Source of the DNA: Pseudopyrenochaeta lycopersici
Lineage: Eukaryota > Ascomycota > Dothideomycetes > Pleosporales > Pseudopyrenochaetaceae
Direction of reading: 5' to 3'
NCBI GenBank assembly: GCA_003313425.1
Contig: NHZP01000012.1
Coordinates: 1,178,001-1,242,000 of the forward strand
DNA: 64,000 bases
In this document: in pieces, positions 58,640-64,000 of the stretch
How positions within the stretch are numbered: the first letter of the stretch is position 1
Layout: each line of letters opens with the position of its first letter
The notes under the pieces: generated by a model
What the model was told of the DNA's origin: nothing
What the model saw: the letters and a program-made list of their open reading frames with translations, nothing else
Databases searched by the model: none
Position numbers and translations under genes: made by a program

Positions 58640-61010
58640 TCAAATAATCCGATAACGGCAGCGCTGAAAGTCGAAGATAGCTTGGAATGCCTCGTCTGGT
58701 GACAGCTGGACTTCCCCACCATTCGTCGCCAAGACGAGATCTCTTTTCCTCTTCAGAACCCTGAAAACCCCTACCCTCTGAAAAGGGCGATTCATGCTAC
58801 GTCGTCGCTCTGACTGGGTGTGTGTTCGCAGTCCAGTTTGGAGGTCCATTTCCGCGGGTTTAAGAATGAGGCCATAATGGATTTGGTCGGTGGTGTTCAA
58901 GACATCGCAGGTTGAAGCTAGCCAGGCAGGCTCACCTCTATAAGACCTTTCATCGAATGTGCATTGAACCTCGTACAAACTGCCTCGTCGACCCCAGTTA
59001 CCTCTCCCAATTGCGCCTTCATCAACTACATGCCAATTACTTGTTTCCCCTATGCGGTCAGGGCGGCGTACTTCGCTGTCGTCAAGAGCTCCTATGTGTA
59101 TGGTACTCCAAGTTGTACGACTCCAAGAGAGGTTACTCGGAATTTCGATCTCAGCCATTGGCCCGACAAGATCGATATAGCCGGATGCAACTTCTCCAAG
59201 TGGATTCTGGCCTTTCAGTTGGGTAGAGGCTCTTTCAATCACACACCTAGGTTGCAAGACAGCGCCTGGTTCTTGTCGCGGCCACGCCACTCCCCAAGGC
59301 ATACTAACCCAGCTCCATGTTGGCGACCCCCTTCCTACTATTCGAGGCTCCTCAACCCAATATCCTGCCCCATCCTCTTTTCGAGCCTCTGATATCCATA
59401 TTAAGTCTATTTCAAGCGAGCTTCTCCAGAGACCAGCCAGATATTCACGGTTTTGTCCAGTCTCCGCTGTGGCTTTCGCGATGATCTCGCTGGCCAGACC
59501 TGCAAGTGCAGGCAATCGATCTTTTTCCACCGTGAATTCACGCGCCGAGAATTCTTCGACGATCCTTCTCCAGCTCATATGAAGCACATCCCAATCATCG
59601 GTGTTCTGCATGTGCTTATACAATGCAAGACTTCGATTAAGTGGACCTTCATAACCTTCTAGGCGGCGGTGCATCCTGCATTCAAAGTAAAACTGGCGTT
59701 TTCCGAAAATGAGTGCACGACGAGATAGTTGGCGCTCTTGGAAAGTCCATCCTCTGCTATTCCATCTGGATTCATCTACATCATTGCCGAAGTTCTCTGT
59801 ATAACCTTGCTCCGAGAAAGTTAAATAGAATTGACCACCGATAGGCTTATGTATTGAAGACTGGTATGGAATGCAGACACTATGACGAGGTGGCATACGC
59901 CTGAGGAATCCATCGTTTGTTGACGTTGAGGAGGCTGCGACGAATGTTATCTGAGCCCTGCGATAGATGTCGCCCATCTTGGCAGCCTCGATTTGCCAAT
60001 CTTGAACGTCCATTTGAATAATGCACAATGCATCAATCCATACATATTCAAGTCCAAGCATTCTTGCCACAAGAAACGCATCGCAAAATGTGCGCGGTAC
60101 TTCATCCCACGAAATGCCTCGCAGGCGATCGTTCAAAGTTTCCGCTGTAGTTGTCAAGCGCATACTTGAAGGTGGTCCCCAGCAATAACTTAGAGCAGCA
60201 TACCTTACATCCTCGGGTAAAAAATGGGTAAAAACTAGGCGAGGAAGGTCTCCAAGCGTACGGTCACCAACGTAGACCAAACGGGTAGGACGAGCAGGGG
60301 CTGCACTATTCGCAAGAGGGCAACAAGCAAAATGATTATTTCGACAGTCTTGTATCCAGCTCTTCATTGTCCTCAAGTTGTTCTGCGACAAAGCAAAATG
60401 TTCCCTTGGTCTTCTCCGGATGCGGAGGTATTCACCAACAGCTGAGCCTGTGATTTGTCAGCCTGCCAGACTTGGATGATGTTTTACACCTACCTGGTTC
60501 ACAATGGACCTTGAAAATGATTATGATTGGATTTGGGTCTTTATCCAGGTCCTTGCGGTGAATGACGGCCTCGAGCGCCGCTAACATTACTGGCCATTGC
60601 CCTGCCTCAAAGCTCCCAAGTCCAAGGTCCGGACCGTAACAGTAACGAAACTTTATAACAACATCTATACTTGTTGTATAGAATCTCCAAATGCCTGGGC
60701 ACGCAGTTCTTTCCCACTCGATTGCCTCGTAGAGGGAAGTACAGAACTCGCATCCCAAAGCGGCCGCTGCTCTTAATTGAGGAAAGTCTGGGCATTGATC
60801 CTTCTTTTTTACGGGCAATTCTAGGAATACTTGACTTGGTTCCAGCGCCACATTTCCATTTGGGAGGCGCGATTCCGGAACGTCTTTGATGAGATTTTGT
60901 GTGATGGTGAGGTTCTGGCAGGATTTGCAAAGGTGGGTAGCGGCTTGGCTTTGATCGATGGAGCCAGAGCGGCTCCATCGCTTTAACGCATTGCTTACAC
61001 TCCGATGCAT
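58640..61010 (-). CDS. HET-domain (heterokaryon incompatibility) protein
   Basis: Two exons on the minus strand, 60494-61010 and 58640-60447, give 774 aa; the 46-nt intron has donor GTAGGT and acceptor TCACAG. The N-terminal 190 residues carry a cysteine pair CKSCQNL and CEFCTSLYEAIEW. The HET domain begins at about 255 with YAALSYCWGPP, then YVWIDALCIIQ and IYRRAQITFVAASS, then SRGWTFQERQLSRRALIFG. The C-terminal part is typical of stand-alone HET proteins. HET domains trigger cell death on non-self contact in some species; this gene's partner is unknown. Start is the first in-frame ATG; no earlier one exists in the frame. Confidence 0.9.
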
Positions 61011-61696
61011 ATTTCTTGTTAGTGGATATCTAAATGGTACATTTGGGCGCAACACAGTACATCGTCTCCTGAATGGCAGAAGAGGGGAAATCGATCTGAG
61101 GCCAAGAGATTCGCTTCAAGTTCCTAGTTTTGGTGTAGTACAACCAATCATTTGAAGCAGCATAGTAAGTTCGATGCATTTGGAAAATGTATGTTGCAGA
61201 CGCGACTGCTGCATGAGAACTCTTAGACATTGAAATACTCGTTAGTGAGTATTTGAACTTCTAAGGAATGAAATCACTAGTCCTACTATCGTTTTGGGCG
61301 CTCCTTTCAGAGTGCAAAGTTCTCAACTTATAATTTGACATTCTTTCAAGGTGTGCACATAAGGATTTCACTCTATTTGGCAGCAATCTAGAGCGCATTG
61401 ATTGGCAGGGTGTGGCTGCGTTGTGGCAATTGTGGAAAAAGAGCGACTGCTGAGATTCTAATTCCGCTATGTGTGACTGTCGCTCAAGGAATAATGAGCT
61501 TTGAGCTGTTAATCTGAAGGTCCAGCATGGACGACCTAAGCAAGGGTTGGTTAGAAAGTAGGCTCACACATTCATTTCAATGTTTGGTGGTCAGAGAGCA
61601 ACCACCCGAGCAAGTGGAGCCGAGATCGCGGAAACGGGCCGTACGCGATCACTCGTGGATCTCTGCGGCATCTCCACTTCTCTCACCACCTTGATA
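61011..61696. other. Divergent intergenic region
   Basis: 686 bases between the HET gene (minus) and the RS-rich gene (plus); both promoters lie here. An in-frame ATG for the RS-rich gene also occurs at 61580. Confidence 0.5.
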
Positions 61697-62775
61697 ATGC
61701 CTCGAAGTCGTACTCCCGAAGGCCGTGAAAGACAAGCCGAATATCGTCCAAGGTCGCCAAATCGTGAATCTCAACATAATCACCGGCGTCACAAGGGCCG
61801 CCGTTCCCGCTCCCCACGTCGCGACGATGATGGACATCGACACAAGCGGCGCAGGTCGCGCTCCCCTCCCCTGAAGCCAGTAGTACTCCCGTACAAAGCG
61901 AAACCGTTATCGAAGCGACATTTTGAGGTCTACAAGCCGCTCTTTCAATCCTATTTAGATATCCAAAAGCAGATACAATTGGACGACTTGGATGAGAGGG
62001 AGGCCAAAGGACGATGGAAGAGCTTCACTAGTCGATGGTATGTATATCAATGTGTGAAAGATTTATCGCCCAACATCAACGCTAACGTTGTAGGAATCGT
62101 GGAGAATTAGCGCGCAGTTGGTATGATCCTTCAATGCTCAAAACTGCACAAGAGACAGTGCAATCGTACCGCGAGACGTCACCTCGACGACCCACAAAGC
62201 GTGCCTCACCGAGCTATGCGGCAGATAATGGTGAAGGTGATCTGAGTGACGACGATTTCGGCCCCGCGCCGCCCACCGACTTGGCTCGGCATTCGGGCCA
62301 TGGTCCTACGATCCCCAGTCTCGACGATTTGACCTATCGAAATGAACTCCGCGATGAGGAACGCGCCCGCAATCAGTCAGACTACATCGACGACATCCGC
62401 TACGAGCGCAAGACAGATCGCAAAGCGCAGAAAGAGCGCCTCGATGAACTCGCTCCACGCGCCGACCCCGGCTCCCGCGAGCGCCAGCTTGAGAAGAAAC
62501 GTGAAACAACCAGCGCTTTGCAATCATTCCGCGACGCCAAAGAAAGCGGCGATGTTGAAGTCACAGAAGCAGACTTGATGGGCGACGACGGTATCGATGC
62601 ATACAAAAAGAAGAAAAGAGACGAGCAGAGAAAGATGAGCGAGAGGGAAATTAGAAGAGACGAGATTGCCCGTGCGAGGGAAGCAGAGAGGAACGAGAGA
62701 CTAAGCGAGAGGAGAGAGAAGGAGGGGAAGACGATGGAATTCTTGAAGCAGCTCGCGATGGAAAGGTTCGGATAA
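61697..62775 (+). CDS. RS-rich conserved nuclear protein
   Basis: Two exons, 61697-62037 and 62094-62775, give 340 aa; the 56-nt intron has donor GTATGT and acceptor TGTAG and restores the conserved stretch WKSFTSRWNRGELARSWYD. The N-terminus is rich in Arg-Ser and Arg-Arg (RRSRSPRRDDDGHRHKRRRS), as in splicing-related proteins. The second half is a long charged helix, with blocks ERLDELAPRADPGSRERQLEKKRET and DLMGDDGIDAYKKKKR conserved among fungi as far as I know. Probably nuclear; a link to RNA processing is inference. No helicase or kinase motif is present. A start at 61580 would add 39 residues. Confidence 0.75.
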
Positions 62776-62976
62776 GGGAATTGTTGAGGTCTTCGATTAG
62801 GTTTATTATTAGGGCGTAATACATATAGATGGCTCCAGTCAAGTCGCTGTCATAGACCCATGCCGGCAATGAAAGTTCAAACATCTATGAACGCCTGTAA
62901 ATGCTCCTTTAACGCCATGCTCTCTCATAAACCCAGCGTCTTGTGTCGGAGGGAATCGTATCCTGAGAAACTCCTC

Positions 62977-63650
62977 TCACTCATCGTCCAAAATTGAACT
63001 CGCCAGGGGGCCGAAGAAGGGTACTTCGTATCGATCGAGTGTTGCGGCTGTCACATTTATTAGTATGTATACTTCATAAATACCGATTCCATGAAGAGTT
63101 TTACAAACGTACCATCAAGATACGCCCTCCAAGTCAACCACCCAATCCCCACAATATCCCCTGCAAACAACAGCCAGGAGATCCAACTCGACCAGCTAAA
63201 AATGATATGTAGGACGAACGCAAAGGCGAAGAGCAAACTGCTCTGCCACGCGTGAAACCGCACATAATCGCTCTGATGTTCCAGCACCAACAGCAGCACT
63301 CCTCCCGCCGGCGGCAGCAGCAGATATGCCAGGCATGCTTCGTAGTCAAGTCTCCAACCTAGTGAGGTGGTGAACATGTCCACATCCTCTCTAGGCCTTC
63401 CAAATCCTCGTGTGGGGGTGGCGTTCCATGCTACGCGCTCAATATCAGGTGAGGCGGCTTCATGGTGAGGTTGGCCCTGGAAGTAATCGTGTTGTTCGTA
63501 GGAACGGGTGGCTGGTGAAATTACATTGCGTGTGCGATCCAACGATGCGCGCGGAGAGGCTATTCGCGGGGAGGAAACGCCTTGTGGTGGTGGAGAGAGG
63601 GCGCGCGAGGATTCAGGAATGTCTTGGTAAGGGGCGAAGTTCACGGCCAT
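62977..63650 (-). CDS. Tic20/DUF4870-like small membrane protein
   Basis: Two exons on the minus strand, 63113-63650 and 62977-63047, give 202 aa; the 65-nt intron has donor GTACGT and acceptor GACAG. The first 90 residues are disordered and Ser/Pro/Arg-rich. Three to four hydrophobic helices follow from about 105: ACLAYLLLPPAGGVLLLVLEH, then VRFHAWQSSLLFAFAFVLHIIF, then WISWLLFAGDIVGIGWLTW. The motif VRFHAWQS is typical of the DUF4870/Tic20-like group. The C-terminus after splicing ends LDRYEVPFFGPLASSILDDE. Function in fungi unknown. It is tail-to-tail with the RS-rich gene, 201 bases apart. Confidence 0.82.
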
Positions 63651-64000
63651 AGTACCTTCCGTTTCTAGGGCTCGCTTTTAAGAGTTGGCTTGGTGTATTG
63701 GGTCTCGAACGCCCTGCAGTGTAGTCGAGGCAGAACTTTGGACGTTTGTTAGGGCTGGCCCGGAGGAAGGTACAACCGGAGGCGGTGACGCGTTAGGGCA
63801 GGGATCCAAGCTTTGGGACGAGTTCGGCTAGCAGCACATGAAAGAGTACATTCGCACACCTTCCGCTGGGTCACTCGGCGACAATGCTGCTGGAACATAC
63901 ATGCGGTGCGACGTGTCTTGCGGATTGCAACAGCCCAATCATACCTTCTCAATCATATTCTAGATAAATAGTCGCGTGTCCTCACTAGAATGGTTCTCCT
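63651..64000. other. Intergenic to window end
   Basis: 350 bases upstream of the membrane protein gene. No gene seen. Confidence 0.45.

Overview
The window reads as nuclear DNA of a filamentous ascomycete (Pezizomycotina). The evidence is short GT-AG introns (32 modelled, mostly 46-90 nt, with CTAAC/CTGAC-like branch sites), a Zn2Cys6 regulator, HET and NACHT incompatibility-type genes, secreted proteins and an AT-rich tract with mutations typical of RIP (repeat-induced point mutation). A Dothideomycete such as a member of the Pleosporales is my inference; no rRNA or other marker proves it. Exon coordinates were built by hand from splice motifs, reading frame and protein family.

Layout. 1-27.8 kb is mostly conserved core: the 3' end of pyruvate dehydrogenase E1 beta, a 5.1 kb gene-free stretch, an F-box-like protein, a four-exon Zn2Cys6 transcription factor, D-arabinose dehydrogenase (ARA2), a cysteine-rich secreted mini-protein, a DUF1996 secreted protein, an epoxide-hydrolase-like enzyme, an oxysterol-binding protein, phosphoglucomutase divergent from an XPG/Asteroid-type protein, and a small Dabb-domain protein. 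28.85-35.96 kb is bounded by 141-bp terminal inverted repeats with a TA on each outer side. It holds a RIP-ruined HET-NACHT (NLR-type) pseudogene, an intact Nudix gene inside its own inverted-repeat pair, a scrap of LINE reverse transcriptase and an intact three-exon gene of unknown function. 36.2-37.2 kb is a 3-hydroxyisobutyrate-dehydrogenase-like gene. 38.3-42.5 kb is an intact NACHT-ankyrin NLR inside a second, longer inverted-repeat pair whose core motif matches the pair around the Nudix gene.

43-64 kb returns to ordinary gene density: two low-complexity nuclear-type proteins, a divergent choline oxidase / betaine aldehyde dehydrogenase pair (glycine betaine synthesis), a four-exon CX9C mitochondrial protein divergent from biotin-protein ligase, a multi-pass membrane protein, a full HET-domain gene, an RS-rich nuclear protein and a Tic20/DUF4870-like membrane protein. 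Genes that clearly work together are the choline oxidase/BADH pair; the COA4/BPL1 and PGM/XPG pairs share only a promoter region. Three incompatibility-type loci (one dead, two apparently intact) lie within about 31 kb, and the middle one has near-identical ankyrin repeats, which suggests a recognition-type region in flux.
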